From contig JAUHXW010000080.1 in the NCBI GenBank assembly GCA_030426705.1, positions 1 through 10,227 of the forward strand: a DNA stretch of 10,227 nucleotides, in the 5' to 3' direction. The notes under the pieces were generated by a model. The model did no database searches and was not told the DNA's origin. It was given only the letters and a program-made list of their open reading frames with translations. A program made the position numbers and the translations under genes. Below are positions 1 to 5,770 of the stretch, in pieces. This DNA comes from Gammaproteobacteria bacterium. GTDB lineage: Bacteria; Pseudomonadota; Gammaproteobacteria; Xanthomonadales; Marinicellaceae. Positions within the stretch are counted from its first letter, which is position 1; each line of letters starts with the position of its first letter.

Positions 1-143
1 TGATTTGTTAATTTTTTGCTTTAGTCCCTTGGTATAAAGTGAGTACACAAAAGGGGAATGTAATCCATGGGCATTTCCCGAGCTGAGCAAGAATTTCAGA
101 TAGGCAAAAACACGAAATAAAATAGGGTGGTTTGTTGCATCAT
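1..143 (-). pseudogene. Class I SAM-dependent methyltransferase, N-terminal part, apparent early frameshift
   Basis: The minus strand from about 141 down to the window edge is open in one frame and encodes ...AYLKFLLSSGNAHG followed by LHSPFVYSLYTKGLKQ. From memory, this H-G-x-H-S-P-F-V block near the N terminus is typical of a class I SAM-dependent methyltransferase family that is common in Bacteroidetes. That frame has no ATG, GTG or TTG before the conserved block; only an ATT at 121-123 is available. A textbook start (AGGAG, 3 nt, then ATG ATG at 138-143) lies in another frame and reaches a stop after 16 codons (MMQQTTLFYFVFLPI). One extra base between about 138 and 105, for instance in the T5 run at 106-110, would join the two. 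The gene is therefore frameshifted, misassembled or uses an unusual start. It follows the membrane gene by 24 bp and looks like the third gene of the gntR operon. The SAM-binding part lies outside the window. Confidence 0.55.
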
Positions 144-167
144 GGTCTCCTGATTTTTTAGACTGTG

Positions 168-1019
168 TTAGTGGGTTTTGTAAACATCAAAGTTCATGTC
201 TTCAAGGCGACAGTTATTAAGCATATAGCCCATAGAAATGACCACCAACATCTGCAAAAATACGCTCATCATGATCGGCATCACCGCCTTCATGTCGTAA
301 GTCTCAATCAATAAAGTCATCAACATAAACAAACAACAAGCGATCAAGGTATAGCAAAACGTGTGTATCACTTTACTGACTGATCTGTGACGGTCGTCAG
401 CAGATTGGTAAGGATCTTTTACTTTTCCGTTAATTAACCATTTGCTGAATAAAAAGAAAAGCACAAAACCAATCAATAATATACCACTCATGATTAACGT
501 TTTACTGTTTGATGTGCCTGCTTGGTGTTCCACATACGAGCCAATCACTATAAATGATATGTAACTAAAAAATACTAAACCAAGTAACCAAGGAGACAGG
601 TAATTCATGATGCTTCTTGGCGCCAACTGGGCTGTTTTAATGGTTCGACTGTCTTGTTGTTTCATCAATTTAGCCAGTCGCATACCAAAAAACTCCATCA
701 TTTGGCTGGGCAGCATTTGTAACATGAAATAGCCCCAAGGCAACATCGGATTTACCCCTTTTTCACCAACCCATTGACCAGTGTAGATGAAGTACATAAT
801 TACCCAACCCACAACAAAATTAGTGCTATTGATCCACAAGAACCACTGCATGATTCTGCTGAAAAAATCAGACCCTTTAGGGTATAGCTTAGGGTGTGTG
901 CTGGATGGATAGTGTTGTAACACATACGCAGCTCTTTTTAGTATTCTGGCTGGAAAATAAGCCGATAATAAAATAATTTGGAGGCTGAAAACCACCATAA
1001 ATAAAGTCAATTCAGTCAT
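168..1019 (-). CDS. Six-helix integral membrane protein of unknown function, partner of a GntR regulator
   Basis: I do not recognise a named family for this 283-residue protein. It is an inner-membrane protein with about six hydrophobic helices, at residues 4-22, 60-80, 143-163, 174-192, 219-239 and 246-267. A cytoplasmic-looking basic/polar stretch around residues 195-218 includes KDPYQSADDRHR, the most distinctive polar motif. There is no signal peptide, ATP-binding motif or catalytic signature. The start is well set: AGGAG sits 6 nt before the ATG, and both lie at the end of the upstream gntR gene, whose stop is 1 nt away, so translation is probably coupled. YtrA-type regulators usually control the ABC transporter or membrane genes beside them. 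By inference this protein is the regulated target and may take part in envelope stress or export. The function is open. Confidence 0.85.
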   Translation of the reverse strand: MTELTLFMVVFSLQIILLSAYFPARILKRAAYVLQHYPSSTHPKLYPKGSDFFSRIMQWFLWINSTNFVVGWVIMYFIYTGQWVGEKGVNPMLPWGYFMLQMLPSQMMEFFGMRLAKLMKQQDSRTIKTAQLAPRSIMNYLSPWLLGLVFFSYISFIVIGSYVEHQAGTSNSKTLIMSGILLIGFVLFFLFSKWLINGKVKDPYQSADDRHRSVSKVIHTFCYTLIACCLFMLMTLLIETYDMKAVMPIMMSVFLQMLVVISMGYMLNNCRLEDMNFDVYKTH

Positions 1020-1020
1020 C

Positions 1021-1404
1021 TTATACTCCTGTTAATTGGTTAAGTACATCGGCAAAAACAATGCGAATTTCTGAGTCTGTCACACCCGCTGTTTTGAATG
1101 CTGTGATGGTTTGAGTTAATTCTTTTCTGACCCAGGCATTCAGATCTACTGAGCAATTGTCTTTGGCATCGGGATGAACAAAAGTGCCACGATATCCTTT
1201 GGGTTGGATGATGGCATCACGTTCTAACAAGCGATAAGCTTTAGCTACAGTTTTGTTGTTGATTTCTAAATCATTGGCTAATTGTCTGATAGAGGGTAAA
1301 GGATCCCCGGGCACAAGTTGTCCACTTTGCACAGCTTGTTTTATCTGCATCACCAGTTGTGTAAACATCGGTGTTGTGCTTTCAATATCTACCGTAATTT
1401 CCAT
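1021..1404 (-). CDS. GntR family transcriptional regulator, YtrA subfamily
   Basis: The 127-residue length and layout are typical of the short YtrA branch of GntR regulators. An N-terminal winged helix-turn-helix covers about residues 10-77, including the start PMFTQLVMQIKQAV, the GDPLPSIRQLA turn, the recognition helix NNKTVAKAYRLLER and the wing QPKGYRGTFV. A short helical tail of about 50 residues follows, in place of a large ligand-binding domain. It is a cytoplasmic DNA-binding protein, usually an autorepressor of its own operon. It is first in an operon with the membrane protein, with 1 nt between the genes. An inverted repeat lies about 20-43 nt before its start. No clear Shine-Dalgarno precedes the ATG at 1402-1404. 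The family is clear; the effector cannot be read from sequence. Confidence 0.92.
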   Translation of the reverse strand: MEITVDIESTTPMFTQLVMQIKQAVQSGQLVPGDPLPSIRQLANDLEINNKTVAKAYRLLERDAIIQPKGYRGTFVHPDAKDNCSVDLNAWVRKELTQTITAFKTAGVTDSEIRIVFADVLNQLTGV

Positions 1405-1658
1405 AAGTTTTTAATGACCCATATGTACCGTATGTGCTAATGGTACAACTGGAACATAATGAATTGCAAGTAAAATTTAATATATAAATTGAAAAAAACA
1501 GATGTCAACTCGTGCATTATCAGGATAAATGCATTTAATATCAGATAGATAGAGTGGATTTTTGTGGTTTGTGAATAGTGAGTGAGTTGATGGTTAAATT
1601 AAAAGGAGTATCTTCAAGGCACTCTGGTTTCCTTGGATTGTACCCTTATCCTAAACCC
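1405..1658. other. Intergenic region between gntR and the MFS gene
   Basis: This 254-bp AT-rich spacer lies upstream of gntR and downstream of the MFS gene, both on the minus strand. Apart from the operator-like dyad beside gntR, I see only a small inverted repeat (TGCATT at 1513-1518, AATGCA at 1528-1533). No convincing terminator follows the MFS stop and no small gene is supported. Confidence 0.5.
1424..1447. promoter_or_regulatory. Candidate GntR operator overlapping the gntR promoter
   Basis: TGTACC at 1424-1429 and GGTACA at 1442-1447 form a perfect 6-bp inverted repeat with a 12-bp spacer, 19 bp upstream of the gntR start codon. On the minus strand a weak promoter-like pair, TTGTAC then CATATG 17 nt later, runs through the same bases. 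A dyad lying on the promoter of a GntR-led operon fits autorepression. The promoter match itself is poor and the operator role is inference. Confidence 0.4.
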
Positions 1659-2915
1659 TTAATTTGCGTCGAATTGGCGATGGGTGTTGATAAACCGCAT
1701 GACCGTTATGGCCAGCATGATGATTAAAAAAGGAATGAAGGTGTACAGAATGCCTTGCCATTGGTAGTTGTACAACACCCAGCCGGCCATCAGTGAGGAA
1801 AATCCCTGAAAAGTAAAAATGCTGAAATCATTCAAGGCTTGTACTTTATATCTTTCATGACTTTGATAGCTTAGTGGTAGCAGGGTCGTTCCCGAATAAA
1901 ACAGAAAATTCCAACCGATGCCCAATAAAATCAAAGCCCACCAGTAATGTAGTAATTCATGGCCTTGACTGGCGATGATGACCACGCCCACGAACATTAA
2001 AGTGCCGACCAAGAGGAAATACTTGGTTTTGATTCTCTTACCCAACCAAATGGTGATCAAAGAGGGCAGGTACATGGCAGCCACATGTGACTGAATCACC
2101 CATTTGGTGTGCTCCAGCGAATGGTTGTGCATTTGGTGCATGCTCAATGGCGTGGCTGTCATGACAAAACTCATCAGACCGAAACCCAAAGCTGCAGCCA
2201 CAATTGCGACAATAAAAACCGGCTGTTTGATGATTTCACTCATGGGGCGAGCGGGTTCAATAGAATCACTTTCAACCAAAGCTGGGGCCTTAAACCTGGC
2301 AATGATTATGATGGCAAACAGCGATAGCACCATGATGCCGATAAAAGTACCGGTGTAGGGTACTTCATTAGGCAACCAATGCTTACTGACAAAGGCCAAT
2401 TCAGGGCCAATCATGGCTGCAAAAATACCGGTCAGCATCAGAATGGAAACAGCCTTGGGAATGTCTTTGCTGTCCTCCAGGGATTCTATGGCTGCAAAGC
2501 GCAACTGTTGCGCAAAAGCACCGGAAAACCCCATGATAAAAGCAGCCAGAACAAACAAATAAAACTGACTTGTTTTGACTGCAAAGAAAGCCAGTGCGCC
2601 TCCAACCAAACCAGAACAAAAACCCAGCATGGTGGCTTTACGCCTGCCAATCCGGCGAGCCAAAAAAGCCGCTGGAATGGCTGCCACAGCGGTTCCGGCA
2701 ATCATCAAAGTCAAAGGCAAAGTAACCACCGATGGGTTCGGTGCCATATCGGAGGCAATGATGCCGCCAATAAATACCATCATCGGTGCTGCTGCCGCCA
2801 TCAAAGGTTGCGCCATAAACAATAAACTGACATTTTGATGCAGACCAGCGAAGCGATGAATCAGCCAGGCACTTGCCAACAAAGCAGTGAAAATCATGGG
2901 TAGTTGAAAGGTCAT
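1659..2915 (-). CDS. Major facilitator superfamily transporter
   Basis: A hydrophobic protein of 418 residues from the ATG at 2913-2915, with about twelve membrane helices. It is a secondary transporter of the inner membrane. The MFS motif A-like loop ARRIGRRKATMLG lies at about residues 86-98, after the second core helix. A conserved segment AFAQQLRFAAIESL follows near residue 133. From memory, the FAQQ-RFAA block occurs in MFS proteins often named RfnT-like riboflavin transporters, but substrate cannot be assigned here. The frame is also open to a TTG at 2955-2957, which would add 14 residues. I prefer the ATG because a TATAAT box ends 6 nt before it, which would give a leaderless transcript. 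The N terminus has an extra hydrophobic stretch (residues 6-20) before the first canonical helix. It is divergent from the cation efflux gene. Confidence 0.85.
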   Translation of the reverse strand: MTFQLPMIFTALLASAWLIHRFAGLHQNVSLLFMAQPLMAAAAPMMVFIGGIIASDMAPNPSVVTLPLTLMIAGTAVAAIPAAFLARRIGRRKATMLGFCSGLVGGALAFFAVKTSQFYLFVLAAFIMGFSGAFAQQLRFAAIESLEDSKDIPKAVSILMLTGIFAAMIGPELAFVSKHWLPNEVPYTGTFIGIMVLSLFAIIIIARFKAPALVESDSIEPARPMSEIIKQPVFIVAIVAAALGFGLMSFVMTATPLSMHQMHNHSLEHTKWVIQSHVAAMYLPSLITIWLGKRIKTKYFLLVGTLMFVGVVIIASQGHELLHYWWALILLGIGWNFLFYSGTTLLPLSYQSHERYKVQALNDFSIFTFQGFSSLMAGWVLYNYQWQGILYTFIPFLIIMLAITVMRFINTHRQFDAN

Positions 2916-2921
2916 GAGCGG

Positions 2922-2950
2922 ATTATAATGCTTTGCCCCGATAATGCCAT
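2922..2950 (-). promoter_or_regulatory. Sigma70-like promoter of the MFS gene, possibly leaderless
   Basis: On the minus strand a perfect -10 box TATAAT (2922-2927) is preceded by ATGGCA (2945-2950, four of six bases of the -35 consensus) with a 17-bp spacer. Transcription would begin about 6-7 nt after the -10 box, at the A of the ATG at 2915. No Shine-Dalgarno is present before either candidate start codon, so a leaderless mRNA is plausible. Confidence 0.5.
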
Positions 2951-3056
2951 CATGCAAATTGAGTTAAAATGTGAGGTACTGATGTAAGTAGTCGAACCTG
3001 AAAAATGCATAACATACTGTTAAATATAAGAAATTTCGTTCATGCTGCATATATTT

Positions 3057-3217
3057 TCGACCAGAAAACAACCACTAACCTGCATTTTTCTGGTCGACGG
3101 TGTGGCACATGGAAGTGCCACCTTGAGCCAGCAGGCTCAAGTGAGGTCAAAAAACACCAGTTAAATCGCACTTTAACGGTTAAGTGTTTTTTGACCGATC
3201 CTGATAAAGGCCAGGAT
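3057..3217. repeat. Mosaic of five consecutive stem-loops upstream of the CDF gene
   Basis: Five inverted repeats follow each other almost without gaps. (1) A 12-bp perfect arm pair, 3057-3068 with 3086-3097. (2) GTGGCAC 3102-3108 with 3115-3121. (3) CTTGAGCC 3122-3129 with 3134-3141. (4) GGTCAAAAAACAC 3145-3157 with 3184-3196, enclosing a smaller GTTAAA/TTTAAC pair. (5) ATCCTG 3198-3203 with 3212-3217, followed 4 nt later by T5. It fills most of the spacer between the divergent MFS and CDF genes. It could be a composite mobile repeat or a structured leader of the CDF mRNA. It matches no riboswitch I can name, and the open frame through it has no protein-like character. Confidence 0.75.
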
Positions 3218-3245
3218 GGACTTTTTCAGGGGCGACTAAGTAGTC

Positions 3246-4097
3246 ATGAACAAAGATAAAAAAGTACAACAAATCATCTTTCTAGAGGGCGTTTACAATG
3301 TCATCGTATTGGCGTTGAAACTGATTGTGGGGTTGGCGACCAATTCGCTGGCCATCATCGGTGATGCCATACATTCCCTGACTGATGTGTTGAATAACAT
3401 CGTGATTTGGTTGGTGATGCGGGTTGCCGGAAAGCCAGCAGATAAGGATCACCCTTATGGCCACCGCAAGTTCGAAACCATGGCGGTGTTTGCTTTGGCT
3501 TCGATTTTGGTGGTGTTGGCGGTTGAGCTGATTTTGCAAACTTTCAGGGCTGAATCCAAGGAAATCATCAGTGAACCCTGGGGATTGGCTTTGATGGCTG
3601 TGGTGCTTTTGCTTAATTTATCGATTTCAATGTGGGAAAAGCATTGGGCCAAAAAACTGGGATCGGATATTTTGTATGCCGATTCACAGCATACTTTAGT
3701 CGATGCTTTAACCACCATTGTGGTCATCATCAGCTGGCAGCTTTCAGCCATGGGCTATCTGTGGTTAGATAAACTGTGTGCGATAGCGGTGGCTGGATTG
3801 GTGTTGTATTTTGCTTTTGAACTGTTTCATAAAGTGGTTCCTATTTTGGTGGATGGGTTTGCCATTGCCCCTGAGAAAATCAGCAAAACAGCCTATGAAG
3901 TCAAAGGTGTTCGTGAAGTGCGTCAGGTGCGTTCCCGCTGGATTGGCGATGTTAAGGCAGTGGATCTGATTATTGCAGTCGATGCACATTTGAATATCAA
4001 AGAATCTCACGACATTGCCCATGAAGTGGAAGATTTACTGGTAGAAAAACACGGTGTGGCTGATGTGTCCATTCACGTTGAGCCGTTTGAATCCTGA
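3246..4097 (+). CDS. Cation diffusion facilitator (CDF) family divalent metal efflux transporter
   Basis: This 283-residue inner-membrane proton antiporter exports divalent metal, most likely Zn2+. Its N-terminal membrane domain has about six helices. The transport-site residues are visible as H43-x3-D47 in helix 2 (AIHSLTDVLNN) and H149-x3-D153 in helix 5 (DSQHTLVDALT). The conserved loop DHPYGHRKFE lies at residues 68-77 after helix 2. The C-terminal cytoplasmic metal-binding/dimer domain covers about residues 207-283, with SHDIAHEVEDLL and a final VSIHVEP. The E. coli FieF/YiiP site is DxxxD plus HxxxD; the His in helix 2 here is the arrangement usually linked to zinc selectivity. The start is the only ATG after an in-frame TAA at 3237-3239. 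An AGGGG lies 13 nt upstream, further than usual. It ends 4 bp from the convergent next gene. Confidence 0.93.
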   Translation: MNKDKKVQQIIFLEGVYNVIVLALKLIVGLATNSLAIIGDAIHSLTDVLNNIVIWLVMRVAGKPADKDHPYGHRKFETMAVFALASILVVLAVELILQTFRAESKEIISEPWGLALMAVVLLLNLSISMWEKHWAKKLGSDILYADSQHTLVDALTTIVVIISWQLSAMGYLWLDKLCAIAVAGLVLYFAFELFHKVVPILVDGFAIAPEKISKTAYEVKGVREVRQVRSRWIGDVKAVDLIIAVDAHLNIKESHDIAHEVEDLLVEKHGVADVSIHVEPFES

Positions 4098-4101
4098 ACT
4101 T

Positions 4102-4617
4102 TTAAGACACCCACTTCATCAGCGGTAAGAGTTGCAATACAAATAAAGTGACCAAACTCAAAGAAGCCACCGACATGGCTTGCAGAAATCTCCGGCGTTT
4201 CATGTCCCGCAAGTATGACACTTTGAGAAATTCATAAGCCAGTTCCTGCTCAATGTTCATATTGTCCAAATGCTTGACATAATCAGTGACATTTTCTTCC
4301 TTGTTCATGTAATACAAGCCCTTAACAACGTCCTGGTTTTTCAGGACTTCAGGTGCAACACGGCGAGTGGGGTATAACACTGAACCAAAAAATACTGCAG
4401 GAACAATGATCAAAACCCAGGTAGCAATGGTGGCTATGTGGTGCCAATCTGCAGAAATGCCCGACCAGGTATTGAACTTGATGACCATGCCAATGGTGAA
4501 AATAAAGCCAATGCCTACAATCTGGGCTTTGGTGTCATAGGTTCTGATGTTGTCCTGAGCTTCTTTCAACGCCGCATAAAGAAATTGGCTCTTGTGTTCT
4601 ACTGGTAAGGGGTTCAT
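4102..4617 (-). CDS. Small three-helix membrane protein resembling the Pycsar effector PycTM (DUF5706)
   Basis: A 171-residue protein. An N-terminal polar helix (residues 8-31) ends in RTYDTKAQ, leading into membrane helix 1 (about 32-47) and helix 2 (63-82). A polar charged middle part of about 60 residues contains EQELAYEFLKVSYLRDMKRRRF, followed by a last membrane helix (148-167). The D-x-KA motif entering helix 1, the conserved '...EL..E..K.S.....K...F..A' helix and the membrane topology resemble PycTM/DUF5706 effectors. Those are thought to disrupt the inner membrane when bound by cyclic pyrimidine nucleotides in anti-phage Pycsar systems. No uridylate/cytidylate cyclase is adjacent, so the immune role is only a hypothesis, and other small membrane proteins could look similar. 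The start codon at 4615-4617 has a weak RBS. The gene is convergent with the CDF gene. Confidence 0.6.
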   Translation of the reverse strand: MNPLPVEHKSQFLYAALKEAQDNIRTYDTKAQIVGIGFIFTIGMVIKFNTWSGISADWHHIATIATWVLIIVPAVFFGSVLYPTRRVAPEVLKNQDVVKGLYYMNKEENVTDYVKHLDNMNIEQELAYEFLKVSYLRDMKRRRFLQAMSVASLSLVTLFVLQLLPLMKWVS

Positions 4618-4664
4618 GTCTGATTCTAACTAACACGATTAAAAAATGCGATTCTAACCAATCC

Positions 4665-4693
4665 ATTATCACAAAGGTATGAATTATTATAAA
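4665..4693 (-). promoter_or_regulatory. Candidate promoter of the PycTM-like gene
   Basis: On the minus strand TTTATA (4688-4693) is followed after 17 bp by an extended -10, TGTGATAAT, whose GATAAT lies at 4665-4670. This gives a leader of about 40 nt. The nonamer GATTCTAAC (read on the plus strand) occurs at 4650-4658, at the predicted transcription start, and again at 4622-4630. These copies could be binding sites for a regulator. Confidence 0.35.
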
Positions 4694-4762
4694 AATTAGC
4701 TATATGGTTATGGGCGCAGATTCTGGCTGGAAATGGTAAGATTTTGGAATGGAAAAATATTC

Positions 4763-4821
4763 GGTAGTTGGCTTCAGTCAACCTGGTATTTTGTTCAAGG
4801 GGTCGGCTAAAGCCGACTACC
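4763..4821. repeat. REP-like pair with GTAG foot (BIME-type inverted arrangement)
   Basis: Copy 1 on the plus strand is GTAG (4764-4767) followed by the palindrome GTTGGCT-TC-AGTCAAC (4767-4782). Copy 2, read on the minus strand, is GTAG (complement of CTAC 4817-4820) followed by GTCGGCT-TT-AGCCGAC (4802-4817). The two agree as GGTAGTYGGCTTYAGYCRACC. A GTAG tetranucleotide at the foot of a hairpin is the hallmark of REP sequences mobilised by RAYT (TnpA-REP) proteins. Two copies in opposite orientation make a BIME. The differences in the stems are compensatory, which supports a selected structure. Confidence 0.65.
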
Positions 4822-4833
4822 CAATGATTTTTC

Positions 4834-4983
4834 GTTCCCATGCTCCGGCGTGGGAGTGCATATCTCTGTCATGTTTTTATGTTCGCTATATGACACACCT
4901 AAATCGTAACGGTATGGCTTATAGCTATTGATCTACTTACAAGCAGCAAACCTATGGGTTCCCACACTGGAGCATGGGAACCA
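4834..4983. repeat. Second palindromic repeat family, inverted pair about 150 bp across
   Basis: The left copy contains CCCATGC (4837-4843), loop TCCG, then GCGTGGG (4848-4854). The right copy in the opposite orientation contains GGTTCCCA (4957-4964) and TGGGAACC (4975-4982). Read outward-in, both give GTTCCCATGCTCC followed by RGYGTGGGA. They bracket about 100 bp of AT-rich DNA with no gene, so the whole looks like a small MITE or BIME with self-complementary ends. I recall similar GTTCCCA..TGGGAAC palindromes as common intergenic repeats in Proteobacteria. The right copy starts 20 nt after the stop of the lipoprotein gene and could protect its mRNA end, but no T-run follows it. Confidence 0.65.
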
Positions 4984-5002
4984 AAGATGTTTTTGAACTC
5001 AT

Positions 5003-5770
5003 TTACAATTTCTCAAAAACCACAATAAAGCGGTCGGTTTTTCCGCGGATATCGGGGGCGAATACGGACTGGTTCTTGTCATCTTCGAGATTGGATAATA
5101 CCGCAGATTCTGCAATCAGCTTGAAGCCGATGGCTTCGATGCGTTTGATGGCGTAATCTTTTTCAATGCGGTGTAAGGTTTTGCTGTCATCGGCTTGTCG
5201 GCCCTCATTGGCCTGGTGGTCAACAATCAAAAAACGACCGCCTTTTTTCAAACCTTGATGAATCTGTTGCATAAAATCCTGGTGGTCAACTTGTGGCCAA
5301 CCATTTTTTGAATCATCATAAAATAAATCATGGTAGGACATGATGATCATGGCGGCATCCAATGATTCTGCTTCCATGCCCAAATCATCGACTTCACGAT
5401 CATGCTGTACCAACTGTGGCATGCTGTTTTCGCTCATGCGTTGGATTAAGGCATCGTTAACAAAATTTCTGTAAGCCTGGTTGTTGTGTAAATACACTTT
5501 GCCGTCTTCTCCCACAATTCTGGCAATCAGTTCAGAATAGTAGCCACCACCGGCAAACACATCAAAAACCACATCGCCAGGGCCAATATCCAGCATTTTC
5601 AAGGTCACATCAGGGCGACTGCGGGCATCACGGGTTTTATCCGCTTCGCTTCGATCTGTTGCGGCCAGTGCTTGTGTTACTGAATCTGCAGTCATCAGTT
5701 CACTGCTTTTTTGTGGTTGAGAACAGGCTGCCATCAATAAAGTAGACATAATCAATAGAGTGGTTTTCAT
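5003..5770 (-). CDS. Predicted SAM-dependent methyltransferase with lipoprotein signal peptide (COG4798-like)
   Basis: A 255-residue protein. It begins with a short basic N terminus, a hydrophobic segment and a lipobox-like LMAAC ending at Cys16, so it is probably exported and lipidated; Ser17 after the Cys favours the outer membrane. The mature part has a Rossmann methyltransferase fold: RDARSRPDVTLKMLDIGPGD (47-66) leads to motif I, VVFDVFAGGGYYSE (67-80). Later come the MIIMSYHDLFYDD segment (141-153) and LKKGGRFLIVDHQA (174-187). This order matches the predicted methyltransferases of COG4798, many of which also carry signal peptides. The substrate is unknown, and SAM supply outside the cytoplasm is a puzzle. 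The ATG at 5768-5770 has AGGAAG 4 nt upstream. It is divergent from acpH. Confidence 0.82.
   Translation of the reverse strand: MKTTLLIMSTLLMAACSQPQKSSELMTADSVTQALAATDRSEADKTRDARSRPDVTLKMLDIGPGDVVFDVFAGGGYYSELIARIVGEDGKVYLHNNQAYRNFVNDALIQRMSENSMPQLVQHDREVDDLGMEAESLDAAMIIMSYHDLFYDDSKNGWPQVDHQDFMQQIHQGLKKGGRFLIVDHQANEGRQADDSKTLHRIEKDYAIKRIEAIGFKLIAESAVLSNLEDDKNQSVFAPDIRGKTDRFIVVFEKL

Larger units (their letters stand above)
4618..5002. other. 385-bp gene-free spacer holding two palindrome families
   Basis: This spacer separates the lipoprotein-like methyltransferase gene from the PycTM-like gene, both on the minus strand. It holds the promoter region of the latter (about 4620-4700), the GTAG-footed REP pair and the GTTCCCA inverted pair. 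Short open frames across it simply translate the palindromes and have no supporting start signals. No structural RNA gene is recognisable. Confidence 0.6.

Noticed and set aside
1500..1560. Terminator for the MFS gene at the TGCATT/AATGCA inverted repeat
   Set aside because: The stem is 6 AT-rich bp, lies over 120 bp past the stop and has no following T-run.
2104..2838. Several plus-strand open frames inside the MFS gene
   Set aside because: They are opposite-strand shadows of a clearly coding membrane protein gene.
3184..3230. Intrinsic terminator or known metal riboswitch before the CDF gene
   Set aside because: The T6 run is inside a stem arm, the last stem is only 6 bp, and I could not match the conserved cores of the NiCo or yybP-ykoY riboswitches.
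3005..3259. Open frame of 84 codons across the MFS/CDF spacer
   Set aside because: It simply translates the five stem-loops, overlaps the CDF start and has no protein-like pattern or ribosome-binding site.
4626..4931. Two short open frames in the gap between the PycTM-like and lipoprotein genes
   Set aside because: They translate the REP-like palindromes and have no start signals or conserved motifs.
4102..5770. A complete Pycsar or other defence island
   Set aside because: No nucleotide cyclase, nuclease or other immune gene is present; the neighbouring gene is a lipoprotein-like methyltransferase, not a DNA methyltransferase.
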